A stretch of DNA of 45,945 nucleotides from Saprospiraceae bacterium. GTDB taxonomy: Bacteria; Bacteroidota; Bacteroidia; Chitinophagales; Saprospiraceae. The notes under the pieces were generated by a model, which saw nothing but the letters and a program-made list of their open reading frames with translations, did no database searches and was not told where the DNA came from. The translations under genes were made by a program, and so were the position numbers. Location of the stretch: contig JALSPK010000065.1 in assembly GCA_026986005.1 (NCBI GenBank), forward strand, positions 1 through 45,945, given 5' to 3'. Below are positions 9,480 to 20,099 of the stretch, piece after piece (the first letter of the stretch is position 1; each line of letters begins with the position of its first letter).

Positions 9480-9675
9480 AGTAGAATAAAATCTTGAAAT
9501 GAAAAAATCAAATCGTTGAATTTTATCCAAAATCTGCAAATGAAGGTAAATATTGGCGCGACACTAGTTTGAAAAATTAAAATCGAACGTAGGTTTGCAA
9601 AAATCAATTTAAACCAAACCTTTATCAAGATGGTGAATTAGAAGAAAAAATTAGTTTTTATATAGAGCATTAAAA
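9480..9675 (+). pseudogene. Possible decayed coding remnant
   Basis: One plus-strand frame reads KNQIVEFYPKSANEGKYWRD, then after in-frame stops (TAA, TAG) continues FKPNLYQDGELEEKISFYIE before a final stop near 9672. The composition looks protein-like (Trp, charged residues, few low-complexity runs), unlike the surrounding AT-rich spacer. There is no start and at least two internal stops. I do not recognise the family. It may be chance. Confidence 0.2.
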
Positions 9676-9737
9676 TATCTAAATATTTAATGTCGTTTTT
9701 TCTTAATATATTACCAAACAACCAATATATTTTGTTA

Positions 9738-9762
9738 TTTTGCGTACTAGAAATACGCAAAA
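9738..9762. promoter_or_regulatory. Perfect 9-bp inverted repeat upstream of OMP-like gene
   Basis: TTTTGCGTA, a 7-nt loop, then TACGCAAAA: nine perfect pairs ending 13 bp before the proposed start at 9776. The left arm overlaps TTATTTTG (9735-9742), one mismatch from a -7 box. It could be a transcription-factor operator on the promoter or a leader hairpin. Confidence 0.5.
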
Positions 9763-9775
9763 GTATCAAAACAAT

Positions 9776-10369
9776 ATGAAGAAAGTTTTATATACGAAAT
9801 TTTTAATTTTGTTTTTTATTGCAATGCAAAACTTTGTAATGGGACAAAGCTCTTATGGAACTAGCTTTGGTATCGTGATTGGTAATAATGGCAATATATT
9901 GAGTGTTGCTAAAGATACTGTAAGAACATTTAGAAATGGATATCAAATTGGGCTAAAGGCCAACTTTGGTACTTATAGTTTTTATATTTCTCCTAGTGTC
10001 TTTTTTAAGAATATCACAATAGATAATTCCTTTAAAAAGATAAATCCATTTGAAAAATCGCCGAGTTTAAAAATTGGCAAAGCAAAAGTAGTGATAGGAT
10101 ATCAAACAAATCTATTCACAAAAAGAATCAAATTCAAACTGGGTGGAGGGCTTAATGGTAATTATATATTGGCCATAGCTGATAACCCCCAAAGCTACAA
10201 TTTTAACAATATTACTGATACTTATATCGCTTATAATATAGATGTCGGAGTAGATGTTTTCTTTCTGAATTTCAATATTTCCTACGAAAAGTCTTTGAAA
10301 GACGTTTTTATAATAGATCCTAAACATAAATTTGATTTTTTGGTTTTTTCTGCAGGTGTATTATTTTAA
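9776..10369 (+). CDS. Putative outer-membrane beta-barrel protein
   Basis: I chose the ATG at 9776 rather than the in-frame ATG at 9740. It gives a clean signal peptide (MKKVLYTKFLILFFIAMQNF, then VMGQ), and the earlier start lies inside the inverted repeat and promoter-like region. The mature protein (~173 residues) is rich in alternating aromatic and polar strands (GLKANFGTYSFYISPSVFF; AYNIDVGVDVFFLNFNISYE) and ends in ...FSAGVLF, an aromatic terminus typical of BAM-assembled porins. Length and pattern suggest an 8-stranded barrel of the general Bacteroidota outer-membrane beta-barrel class. The substrate and role are unknown. The 129-bp gap and separate -7 box before gyrB suggest it is transcribed on its own. 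Confidence 0.65.
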   Translation: MKKVLYTKFLILFFIAMQNFVMGQSSYGTSFGIVIGNNGNILSVAKDTVRTFRNGYQIGLKANFGTYSFYISPSVFFKNITIDNSFKKINPFEKSPSLKIGKAKVVIGYQTNLFTKRIKFKLGGGLNGNYILAIADNPQSYNFNNITDTYIAYNIDVGVDVFFLNFNISYEKSLKDVFIIDPKHKFDFLVFSAGVLF

Positions 10370-10468
10370 TTTAACACAAATAGTAATCATCGGATTTATT
10401 CTTGTAGACTCAAATAAAACCAGGTGTATTTTTATACATAATATAGCAAATAAACCACAGATTTTTGT

Positions 10469-10476
10469 ATCTTTGC
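10469..10476 (+). promoter_or_regulatory. -7 promoter box of gyrB
   Basis: TATCTTTG matches TAnnTTTG perfectly, 22 bp before the gyrB ATG. No convincing -33 TTTG was found at the usual distance. Confidence 0.55.
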
Positions 10477-10483
10477 GGGTTGA

Positions 10484-12448
<1,965 letters not shown>

Positions 12449-12451
12449 TTT

Positions 12452-13123
12452 ATGCCTTTGATTTTACACGATAAAAAAGACAAATTTTCATTTGCAGTAT
12501 GGCAAATAACTGAAGATTTGTCTTTTTTTACAGAAAGGATTAAATTATGTAAAAAGGAACAAAATGAAGTGAATCATTTCAATGAAAAAAGATTGCTGGA
12601 GTGGATTGTTTCTAGATTTCTTTTGTCTCTTTTGGAAAACCGCAAACATCGATCTTGTTGTCTCAAAGATAAGAATGGGAAACCTTACTTGCAAAATTCA
12701 AATAAAACTATCTCCCTAAGCCACTCACGTGATTTTGTTGCTGCATGTATATCAAATTGCAATATCGGCATAGATATTCAAATTGCATCAGACAAAATAA
12801 AAAGAATAAAATATAAGTTCTTATCAGAGTTTGAACTTGATATTTGTAAAGAAGATGATATTTGTCTCAATAGATTTTGGACAGCCAAAGAAGCCTTGTA
12901 CAAGGCTTATGGGCATAAAGGACTAAATTTTATGAATAATATATTCTTAAGCCCTTTTGTTAAAGAAGGGAAAGAACTAAAATCTTTGGGCAGAATATTA
13001 AAAAATAATTTAGAATTTAATTACGAGCTTTTTAGTATGGATATCGAAAAATCCATATTAACAATTGCTATTGAAAATAAAAAAAATGAAAAACAAAATA
13101 CTTTTATCTCTTTTAGTAGTTAG
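12452..13123 (+). CDS. 4'-phosphopantetheinyl transferase superfamily protein (Sfp-like)
   Basis: The protein has 223 residues. It carries the superfamily motifs SLSHS (88-92), GIDIQ (106-110, Mg-binding D108) and WTAKEALYKAYG (143-154, with K146, E147 and K151). The enzyme transfers 4'-phosphopantetheine from CoA to a serine of acyl- or peptidyl-carrier proteins. The length and two-half architecture are Sfp-type rather than the ~120-residue AcpS type, and in Bacteroidota such a protein often serves the fatty-acid ACP. It starts 3 nt after gyrB. Its 3' end overlaps the following lipoprotein gene by 38 nt, which suggests translational coupling. No carrier-protein or NRPS/PKS gene is in the window, so a housekeeping role is likelier than secondary metabolism. 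Confidence 0.85.
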   Translation: MPLILHDKKDKFSFAVWQITEDLSFFTERIKLCKKEQNEVNHFNEKRLLEWIVSRFLLSLLENRKHRSCCLKDKNGKPYLQNSNKTISLSHSRDFVAACISNCNIGIDIQIASDKIKRIKYKFLSEFELDICKEDDICLNRFWTAKEALYKAYGHKGLNFMNNIFLSPFVKEGKELKSLGRILKNNLEFNYELFSMDIEKSILTIAIENKKNEKQNTFISFSS

Positions 13124-13520
13124 TGCCGTTTTCTTTTTGCAATGCAAAGATGAGCACAATACAAATACGACTAATGTTGCTGAAATAAGGGAATTCCCTA
13201 AAGATTTTGTTGAATTTTTAGATACATTTAGTAAAGACAGTATTTATCAACTAAACCATATTGTATTTCCTTTGGAAGGAGAAGTAAGAGCACCAGGGGA
13301 AAATGTTGATTCCATGATTCCTTACAAGTGGAGGAAGTATAAATGGCAATTGCACCATGAATTCAATAATTACGATAGTATATTCACCAGAAAATTCATT
13401 ATTTTTAATGAGAACACTATTATTGAAAAAACCACAGCTGTTAATGGACTTTTTCAAATGGAAAGACGCTTTGCAAAAATGGGTAATGATTGGAATCTAA
13501 TCTACTATTCTGTAAATTGA
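13086..13520 (+). CDS. Small lipoprotein, possibly DUF4348-like
   Basis: I chose the ATG at 13086 over the upstream TTG at 13065. It gives a short, well-formed signal (MKNKILLSLLVVSAVFFLQC), so the protein is 144 residues with Cys20 as the likely lipidated residue. LQC is not a textbook lipobox. The mature part has a charged linker, then FVEFLDTFSKDSIYQLNHIV, FPLEGEV and a beta-rich tail ending in WNLIYYSVN. The FxxFxxxFxxDSxxQ...FPL pattern recalls DUF4348 lipoproteins of Bacteroidota; this is recognition by eye. Function is unknown. The gene overlaps the phosphopantetheinyl transferase by 38 nt, and manC starts 21 bp after it. Confidence 0.75.
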   Translation: MKNKILLSLLVVSAVFFLQCKDEHNTNTTNVAEIREFPKDFVEFLDTFSKDSIYQLNHIVFPLEGEVRAPGENVDSMIPYKWRKYKWQLHHEFNNYDSIFTRKFIIFNENTIIEKTTAVNGLFQMERRFAKMGNDWNLIYYSVN

Positions 13521-13541
13521 AAAATAAACACACTATAAACA

Positions 13542-14597
13542 ATGAAAAACAACTACGTAGCAATAATGGCAGGAGGAATCGGTTCAAGGTTTTGGCCTTC
13601 TAGCAATGAGGATAAACCAAAACAGTTCTTGGATATTTTAGGGACAGGTAAGTCTCTTTTACGTCAAACATTTGAAAGGTTTTTAACCTTTTTTCCTCAA
13701 GAAAACATCTATATTGTAACAAATAAAAGATACAATACTCTTGTAAATGAACAGATACCGGAATTGGATTCTAAGCAAATTATAAACGAACCATCTAGAA
13801 ATAATACTGCGCCTTCGGTAGCATATACGGCTTTTAAGATATACGATCTGAATCCTAATGCAAATATCGTAATGGCTCCATCGGATCATATAATCATGAA
13901 AGAATTCGAATTTAAAAATCATGTACTGGATGCATTGAATTTTGCAACAAAAAACAATTCATTATTAACCTTAGGTATACTACCAACTAGGCCTGATACA
14001 GGCTATGGATATATCGAATTGAATAATAAAATCAATGGCGCTGGGTTTGATATTTTTAAGGTGAAATCTTTTAGAGAAAAACCCGATCTACAAACAGCCA
14101 AACAATATTTGGAGAGTAAAAAATATCTATGGAATGCCGGAATATTTATTTGGAGTGCTGAAAGTATTTTAAAAGCTCTTGAGGAATTTGCTCCCGGGGT
14201 TTATAACAGATTAAATGCAGATTCAGGTATTTATAACACGCAAAAGGAAAAAGCCTTTATTGAAGAAAACTATCCTATGACCACCAAAATATCCATTGAT
14301 TTCGCTATAATGGAAAAAGCAAGTAATATATACACAATACCGGCTGATATTGCTTGGTCTGATCTCGGCACATGGAATTCCCTACATGCATTTTCACCTA
14401 AAGATGAAAACCTGAATGTTTTAATAGGGGGAAAAGGCAACTTTATAACTTCAAATAATAATATCATAAAAGTTTCTACAGGAAAAAAGGTAGTCACAAA
14501 GGATTTAAACGGATTCATAGTTATAGATGAGAATGATACTTTATTGATTTATCCAAAAGACAAAGAACAAGAAATCAAAGATATTGATAAATCGTAA
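13542..14597 (+). CDS. manC: Mannose-1-phosphate guanylyltransferase (GDP-mannose pyrophosphorylase)
   Basis: The 351-residue nucleotidyltransferase converts mannose-1-phosphate and GTP to GDP-mannose. It has the N-terminal pyrophosphorylase signature MAGGIGSRFWPSS (9-21) and KPKQFLDILG (25-34), followed by EPSRNNTAPS, MAPSDHI (111-117), FREKPD (177-182), WNAGIFIW and WSDLGTW. It is the short form without the ~120-residue phosphomannose isomerase domain found in bifunctional ManC/AlgA. It begins 21 bp after the lipoprotein, so it could be transcribed from gyrB or from its own weak promoter. The glycosyltransferases that follow suggest GDP-mannose, or a derived sugar such as GDP-fucose, feeds a surface polysaccharide (inference). 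Confidence 0.93.
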   Translation: MKNNYVAIMAGGIGSRFWPSSNEDKPKQFLDILGTGKSLLRQTFERFLTFFPQENIYIVTNKRYNTLVNEQIPELDSKQIINEPSRNNTAPSVAYTAFKIYDLNPNANIVMAPSDHIIMKEFEFKNHVLDALNFATKNNSLLTLGILPTRPDTGYGYIELNNKINGAGFDIFKVKSFREKPDLQTAKQYLESKKYLWNAGIFIWSAESILKALEEFAPGVYNRLNADSGIYNTQKEKAFIEENYPMTTKISIDFAIMEKASNIYTIPADIAWSDLGTWNSLHAFSPKDENLNVLIGGKGNFITSNNNIIKVSTGKKVVTKDLNGFIVIDENDTLLIYPKDKEQEIKDIDKS

Positions 14598-14751
14598 ACG
14601 ATATTTTCCGGTTATTTTATCAAAGCTACAGTTCAAAATTTTACTTTTTCATTATGCAACTTCCGGCTTATAAATATAGAGCAACTGATAATGCGAAAAA
14701 ATGAAGTACAGCTTTTAACACTTTCTAATTAAATAAATTCTATTTTTTTTC

Positions 14752-14759
14752 TAACTTTG
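14752..14759 (+). promoter_or_regulatory. -7 promoter box before the GT4 gene
   Basis: TAACTTTG is a perfect TAnnTTTG. Its final G is the G of a GTG that could be read as the start of the downstream frame, so transcription should begin a few bases after that GTG. This argues for a later start codon, TTG at 14801. Confidence 0.55.
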
Positions 14760-14800
14760 TGATTTTTTTGAGAATTAATCTTAACTTACTCAAAGCAATT

Positions 14801-15940
14801 TTGAAACAAAAGCAAAAATACCGTATTGCAATAGTCGCAAATGCTACATGGAATATTTACAATTTCAGGTTAAATATTTTAGACAAGTTTTTAGCTGAAG
14901 GGTTTGATGTGTGTGTTGTAGCCCCCATAGATAAATATATATTTTACAAAGAAGAATTTCCTGAGGTAAGACATTATTCAATTAAAAATTTGGATAGAGA
15001 CGGCACAAATCCGGTTAGAGAACTAATATTGATAAAAGAACTAGTTAAAATTTATAAAAAAATCAATCCGGATATTGTTATCCATTATACCGTAAAACCA
15101 AATATCTATGGTGGAATAGCTGCCGGACTCTTGGACATACCTTCGATAGGGATTGTGACCGGCTTGGGATATGCATTCTTACATAAAGGAATCATCCAAA
15201 ATGTTACCAAAATATTATATAAATTTAGCTCGCGATTTCATTCGAAGGTAATATTTGAAAATACTGAAGATAGGGAGTTTTTTATTAAACAAGATATTAT
15301 TAGCGATGAGAAAGGAATCTCAATAAAAGGATGTGGTGTCGATATCGAATATTTTTCACCGGTAAAAAAGAAAAACGATTCGAAAAATATAATTTTCACT
15401 TTTATTGGAAGGCTTTTATACGATAAAGGAGTAATGGAATTTGTGGAAGCTGCTCAGCTTATTAAAAATGAATATGATAATGTCGAATTTTGGCTTATAG
15501 GAGAGAGAGACAAAGACAATCGTGCTATGGTAAAAGAGGAAGATTTGATGTCTTGGGTGAAAAATAAAACCGTAATATACCACGGGTTTAAAGAAAATGT
15601 AAAAAAATATATTGCCAAATCCGATTGTATTGTATTACCCTCTTATCGCGAAGCCATCGCAAGAACAATTACAGAAGGTATGTCAATGGAAAAACCCGTT
15701 ATCGCATCTGATGTCGCAGGATGTAGAGAAGCCGTGGATGATGGCAAAAACGGGTATCTAGTACCAGTCAAAAAAGTAAAACCTTTGGCGAAAGCAATGG
15801 AGAAAATAATTAAAATGTCCGGCGAAGAAAGAAAACAAATGGGAGTATTGGGAAGAGAAAAAGCAATCAGAGAATTTGATGATAACTTAATAGCTGATAA
15901 TATCTATGATATTGTAATGGATTCACTTAATAAAAAGTAA
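14801..15940 (+). CDS. Glycosyltransferase family 4 (CapM/PglA-like)
   Basis: The longest frame opens at a GTG (14759) that overlaps a perfect -7 box. The likely start is therefore the TTG at 14801, 12 nt before the first strand (YRIAIVANATWNIYNFRLNI), giving about 379 residues. The GT-B fold is clear: an N-terminal domain with IVTGLGYAFLHKG, and a C-terminal domain with FIGRLLYDKGVMEF, VLPSYREAIARTITEGMSME and PVIASDVAGCREAVDDG, the E-x7-E-like nucleotide-sugar region of GT4 enzymes. The N-terminal phrases resemble enzymes that add a sugar to undecaprenyl-diphospho-sugar intermediates of capsule, O-antigen or glycoprotein glycans. It leads a three-gene unit (stop 15940, next start 15944). 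The acceptor is unknown. Confidence 0.85.
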   Translation: MKQKQKYRIAIVANATWNIYNFRLNILDKFLAEGFDVCVVAPIDKYIFYKEEFPEVRHYSIKNLDRDGTNPVRELILIKELVKIYKKINPDIVIHYTVKPNIYGGIAAGLLDIPSIGIVTGLGYAFLHKGIIQNVTKILYKFSSRFHSKVIFENTEDREFFIKQDIISDEKGISIKGCGVDIEYFSPVKKKNDSKNIIFTFIGRLLYDKGVMEFVEAAQLIKNEYDNVEFWLIGERDKDNRAMVKEEDLMSWVKNKTVIYHGFKENVKKYIAKSDCIVLPSYREAIARTITEGMSMEKPVIASDVAGCREAVDDGKNGYLVPVKKVKPLAKAMEKIIKMSGEERKQMGVLGREKAIREFDDNLIADNIYDIVMDSLNKK

Positions 15941-15943
15941 ATC

Positions 15944-17236
15944 TTGAAATCAAACAAAAACCTTTTAGTAATAGCATATTACTTTCCACCAATGGGAACA
16001 GTTGCCTTTTTACGTAACTATCACATTGCAAAATTTCTGTCCAAACACTTTACATCATCTCATTTGATAACCATAAAAAACACTACAATACCTCTTAAAG
16101 ATAAAATTCCAAATGATTTTATTGAAGAATATCGAGTGTTTAATTTTGACTATAGAAATTTAGGAAACATCCTATCATCCCCCAAAAGCAATATCAGAAA
16201 TAAAACAAATGAAAATAGCACAAGTTGGAAAGTTAAAGTCATAAGAAAACTTATTGATAGTTTTCCTACTAACATACTTTTTGGAGAGGGTGGACTATTG
16301 TATATAATCAATGGAACAATATCAGGTATAAAAATAATACACACAAATGATATTTCACATATTTATAGTTCTTTTAGACCGATTTCTGACCATGTAATTG
16401 CTTGTAATCTTAAAATATTATTTCCATCAATAAATTGGGTAGCTGATTTTAGAGACCTTCCTGTAAGCAAAAGTGCAAAGCATAGTTTGTTTTCAAAATT
16501 TCAATGGTGGTTTATAAAAAAACTTGTTTCAAGAGCAAACCTTGTGACTACAGTTTCTGACGGCGTGACAGAAGGGGTTAAATACGCTAAATCAGATGCC
16601 AAAACACTTCGTAATGGCATCTACGATTTGTTCAAGAACAAATCAATAAAAAAATATACAAAGTTTACCTTATCATATACGGGATCATTGTACCCAAGAT
16701 TGCAAAAACCAGAAATAATATTTCAATCCATAAGCGATATTTTGAAAGAACAAAAGATTTCAAAAGACAGAATCCAATTGATATATGCAGGTAAAGATGC
16801 CGGTATATGGAATGAATTGGTATCAAAATACTTTTTAGAAGATATTTCTGTTATCAAAAATGATATATCATTATCAGACTCAATTATGATACAAAAGAAA
16901 AGTCATATCAATATCATTTTTTCTTGGTCGGAGGTTAACAAAAAGGGAGTTTTAACAGGAAAACTTTATGAATATTTAACAACCGGCAACCCTATTTTTT
17001 CATTTGTAAATGGAGACAGAGACAAGGAATTTGAAAATACATTTGAAAAATTAAATGCAGGTTTCGTTTTTTACAATAATGATATTAACAAAATATCCGA
17101 TACAATATGCAAGTTATATAATCAATGGAATGACCAAGGAAAAATCAATTTTTCATATAATGATAGTGAACTTAAAAAGTATTCTTGGGATAATAGAATT
17201 AAACAATTGATGAACTTAATTAAAGATTCAAAATAG
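15944..17236 (+). CDS. Glycosyltransferase, GT4-like, TTG start
   Basis: The 430-residue protein begins at TTG 15944, 3 nt after the previous stop. This start is well supported: the next ATG would delete the first beta-strand and its loop LLVIAYYFPPMGTVAFLRN, a typical GT4/GT-B N-terminus. The N-terminal domain contains WVADFRDLPVS and a helix leading to TTVSDGVTEGV. The C-terminal domain has LSYTGSLYPRLQKPEIIF and KGVLTGKLYEYLTTGNPIFS, consistent with donor-sugar binding. It is more diverged than the upstream GT4. No transmembrane segment is apparent, so it is probably a peripheral inner-membrane enzyme. It sits between another glycosyltransferase and a deacetylase-like protein, pointing to surface-glycan assembly. 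Confidence 0.8.
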   Translation: MKSNKNLLVIAYYFPPMGTVAFLRNYHIAKFLSKHFTSSHLITIKNTTIPLKDKIPNDFIEEYRVFNFDYRNLGNILSSPKSNIRNKTNENSTSWKVKVIRKLIDSFPTNILFGEGGLLYIINGTISGIKIIHTNDISHIYSSFRPISDHVIACNLKILFPSINWVADFRDLPVSKSAKHSLFSKFQWWFIKKLVSRANLVTTVSDGVTEGVKYAKSDAKTLRNGIYDLFKNKSIKKYTKFTLSYTGSLYPRLQKPEIIFQSISDILKEQKISKDRIQLIYAGKDAGIWNELVSKYFLEDISVIKNDISLSDSIMIQKKSHINIIFSWSEVNKKGVLTGKLYEYLTTGNPIFSFVNGDRDKEFENTFEKLNAGFVFYNNDINKISDTICKLYNQWNDQGKINFSYNDSELKKYSWDNRIKQLMNLIKDSK

Positions 17237-17240
17237 ATCA

Positions 17241-18578
17241 ATGCACAAGATAATCAATATAAAATGTGATGAAGACATAATTTTTGATAGATTGGCTTAT
17301 ACTATAGAATTCATCAACAGTCATCCATTAAAGCCTCACAATGTTTTATTTAGATTGAATAATATCGCTCCTAACGCCGAGACTTTGTATTACAAATCTT
17401 CTCCGAACAACACCCCTTTTGTTCCGGCACAAAACTTATTTTTCTCTAGTGCTCTTTATCCCAATCCGGTCATAAACAACTATAATTTTGAGTGCGAGAC
17501 TGTTTATTCCGTAGAAAAAGTCAAAAAAGAATACTCCGACTTTTTTACTGGGGGTAAATATGGTTTTGATATATTTGAAACAGTGTTTTACCATATAAGC
17601 AGATATGAAGAAGTGTATTGTTCTATTGAAAAATTGGATATTCACAAAAGGATGAAGTCAAGTGAGCAACTGCTAGTTAAGAATGAACTACATTATTCTC
17701 CCGTTGTGGATTCACTCGTTTTTTGTTTTTTCAAATCTCTAGGTATCGTAGCAAAAGATAAAGAAACAACATTTTCACTTACTCACGATATTGATATAAT
17801 AAGAAAATACAGTAGTTTTTATAAGTCATTAAAATCTATAGCAAAGATTATTCAAATGAATCTTGGTTTTTCGGGTATGGCGAGAATTATAAAATCCTTA
17901 TTGAATACATTTCAGAATACTGAAAACGATCCTTATTTTACTTACAATTGGTTATTTGTAAAAGATAAAAAGTTTGTAAACAAAACGGTGTATTTTGTTG
18001 CAGGTGGCAATACTCGATATGATTTGTATGACAAATATTATCTAAAACAAATGCCTGAGATATTGAAAAAAGCTATGGATAGTAATTATAAAATCGGGTA
18101 TCATCCAAGCTATGAGGCGTATAATACGAAGAAATTATTTCAAAAAGAATACAATTTATTAGAGGGTTTTGTGAATACAAAAATTTTAAACATTCGTACT
18201 CATTATTTGAGATTGGATATTCAAAGGTCATTTGAACTGTTTGAAGAGTTTGGTCTGGAATACGATTCCACATTGGGCTATGCTGACGATATTGGTTTTA
18301 GATGTGGAACAGGCTTTGAATACAATCCATACAATTTTAAGGAGGAAAGGGCATGGAGATTTAGGGAGATTCCTTTAGTTTTTATGGATAGTTCATTAAT
18401 ATATTCTGTTTGTCGTGATAATATAGACTGTTTTAAGGCTAAGGCAAAAGCATTTTTCAAACTTAACAAACACAATACTCACATCACAATAAATTTTCAC
18501 AATTCGACTTTTGATTATAGTCTAGAGTTCAGAAACGGTCTAAAAGAGTTTTACATGGAACTGATAAGTGAGATTTGA
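17241..18578 (+). CDS. Polysaccharide deacetylase-like protein (DUF7033-type N-terminus)
   Basis: The protein has 445 residues. The N-terminal ~150 residues, without a signal peptide, resemble the domain preceding many Bacteroidota NodB-like proteins. The catalytic half starts with FSLTHDIDIIRKY (T181-H-D-I-D185), equivalent to the TFDDG-type motif with metal-binding Asp. It continues with KIGYHPSYEAYNTKKLFQKE, NIRTHYLRLD (the RxHYLR pattern of this subgroup) and ITINFHNSTF near the end. Members are predicted carbohydrate deacetylases or related hydrolases, often in capsule or O-antigen loci. The start lies 4 nt after the preceding glycosyltransferase. The stop lies 3 nt from the end of the convergent bPH2 gene, with no terminator between them. 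The activity is inferred. Confidence 0.8.
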   Translation: MHKIINIKCDEDIIFDRLAYTIEFINSHPLKPHNVLFRLNNIAPNAETLYYKSSPNNTPFVPAQNLFFSSALYPNPVINNYNFECETVYSVEKVKKEYSDFFTGGKYGFDIFETVFYHISRYEEVYCSIEKLDIHKRMKSSEQLLVKNELHYSPVVDSLVFCFFKSLGIVAKDKETTFSLTHDIDIIRKYSSFYKSLKSIAKIIQMNLGFSGMARIIKSLLNTFQNTENDPYFTYNWLFVKDKKFVNKTVYFVAGGNTRYDLYDKYYLKQMPEILKKAMDSNYKIGYHPSYEAYNTKKLFQKEYNLLEGFVNTKILNIRTHYLRLDIQRSFELFEEFGLEYDSTLGYADDIGFRCGTGFEYNPYNFKEERAWRFREIPLVFMDSSLIYSVCRDNIDCFKAKAKAFFKLNKHNTHITINFHNSTFDYSLEFRNGLKEFYMELISEI

Positions 18579-18581
18579 CTT

Positions 18582-20099
18582 TTACATCCATTCCCGTTTA
18601 TCGGTTTCTATTCTATACAATAAAAAGTCCCTTATTTTTTTTGCATCAAAAAGCTTTATGTAGTGAATTGTTTCATTCCCGGCACCACTAAAAAGGATAA
18701 GGTTTGCTAAGTTTTTCCTTACTTGAACCGGTGATTGTGTCACTTTCACCCCTTGCAATTTGTATGCCGTATACAATGAATATCTATTTCCAAAAATACC
18801 CGAATTTATTTGAATCACCTCATTATTAAATCCAAATTTCATTTTTCGATACTTAAGCAAGCTGGTAAATACAAAATAACTAAATAGCATTGTTAGTATA
18901 ATAAATACATCTTCCGATTCTTGAGATTTTAAACCGAATAAATGATTTATTAAATAAAGTCCTGCTAGGCTAAAGAAATATACAATAGATACAATTAAAA
19001 TTCTTCTAATCACATAGTACCTATCAATAGAATAAAACTTGATAGTATCTAAGGTGTCTTTAGAAAAATAGAATTCGGTTATTTTATTTATGTCTTTGCG
19101 TTTTATCCCGGGTATTAAGATTGACTTTCTTTGTTTTACAGCAACAGATGAAGCCAATTCAATGTGAAGCGTAAACAAACCAAGCAGTCTTCGAAGCAAA
19201 TTGTCAGACCATTTGACTACCTGCATTTTATTATCCATTACAGATATTTCATTTCTGTCAAACAGTCCATACTCAAGTTTGAACCCATGTGGAATTCTAT
19301 TAAGAACAAGGTTATAGTATCTCAATACATTGCGAATTACTGAGACAATTATTAATATGATAATAGCAAAAATTGATAGACTGACGAGTAAGTACAAACT
19401 TAGGTTTAAAATATTATCCTCTGTAACTTTTGTATATTTATCTATATTTATACCGATATTTTTTAATTGTTCAATTATCCAGTACAACGAAAATAAGGCG
19501 ACAAACAAAGATTTAAAATGGTTTTGAGTCAATCCTATCTTTATCAAATCATTTATTTCCAACCGTATCACATTTTGAATTTGATTCGTTTTGATTTCTT
19601 CCTTTTGATTAGCAATAGCTATATTTAATTGTACATTTTTTCTATTGGCGAAGATATAATCACGCAGATCATTAGAAACTTTTTTATTTAATGCGTGAAA
19701 ATCGAATTCTTTTTTATTTGTTCCGGCAGTATCGATCTCCAGTCCAACGACATTAAATATCTGATGTATTATATTTTGTTTGAAATTTATTGATTGTATT
19801 CTATCAAAAGGAATAACAATTCTTTTTCTGCTAAAAACACCTTTTTCTACTATCAAATCGGTATCTTCAATATAAAATCTGTATCTGAAAAAATCTACTA
19901 TTGAATATATTGCCAAGACTAAAGACAAAACGATTAAGCTATATAAAAGAATATCAGAACTGCTTTTTTTACCTACAAAAAACGGAATCAACAAATACCA
20001 AAACTGCTTAATAACTTTGGTATATACGCGATAAACTATCATTATAATAGCAACATAAGACTGCTTCCTCGGCGTGCTGAACCCATTGTTTATACTCAT
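18582..20099 (-). CDS. Bacterial PH-domain (bPH2/DUF304) membrane protein, YdbT-like
   Basis: This 505-residue protein has three membrane-hairpin plus bPH2 units. Hydrophobic pairs lie at ~30-70, ~190-255 and ~365-415, each followed by a beta-rich PH-like domain (for example YRFYIEDTDLIVEKGVFSRK with RIVIPFDRIQSINFKQNIIH, and YGLFDRNEISVMDNKMQVVK). The order matches YdbT of the YdbS-YdbT pair in Bacillus subtilis, a membrane complex linked to tolerance of certain bacteriocins and membrane stress. Its molecular function is unsettled. Its ATG overlaps the upstream YdbS-like stop by 4 nt, so the two are translationally coupled. Confidence 0.82.
   Translation of the reverse strand: MSINNGFSTPRKQSYVAIIMIVYRVYTKVIKQFWYLLIPFFVGKKSSSDILLYSLIVLSLVLAIYSIVDFFRYRFYIEDTDLIVEKGVFSRKRIVIPFDRIQSINFKQNIIHQIFNVVGLEIDTAGTNKKEFDFHALNKKVSNDLRDYIFANRKNVQLNIAIANQKEEIKTNQIQNVIRLEINDLIKIGLTQNHFKSLFVALFSLYWIIEQLKNIGINIDKYTKVTEDNILNLSLYLLVSLSIFAIIILIIVSVIRNVLRYYNLVLNRIPHGFKLEYGLFDRNEISVMDNKMQVVKWSDNLLRRLLGLFTLHIELASSVAVKQRKSILIPGIKRKDINKITEFYFSKDTLDTIKFYSIDRYYVIRRILIVSIVYFFSLAGLYLINHLFGLKSQESEDVFIILTMLFSYFVFTSLLKYRKMKFGFNNEVIQINSGIFGNRYSLYTAYKLQGVKVTQSPVQVRKNLANLILFSGAGNETIHYIKLFDAKKIRDFLLYRIETDKREWM

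Noticed and set aside
9555-9570. GACACTAGTT considered as another palindromic element end
   Set aside because: Only about ten bases match and nothing further inward agrees with the element; insufficient.
14598-14751. Spacer after manC examined for a terminator or small RNA
   Set aside because: No stable GC-containing stem with a T run was found.
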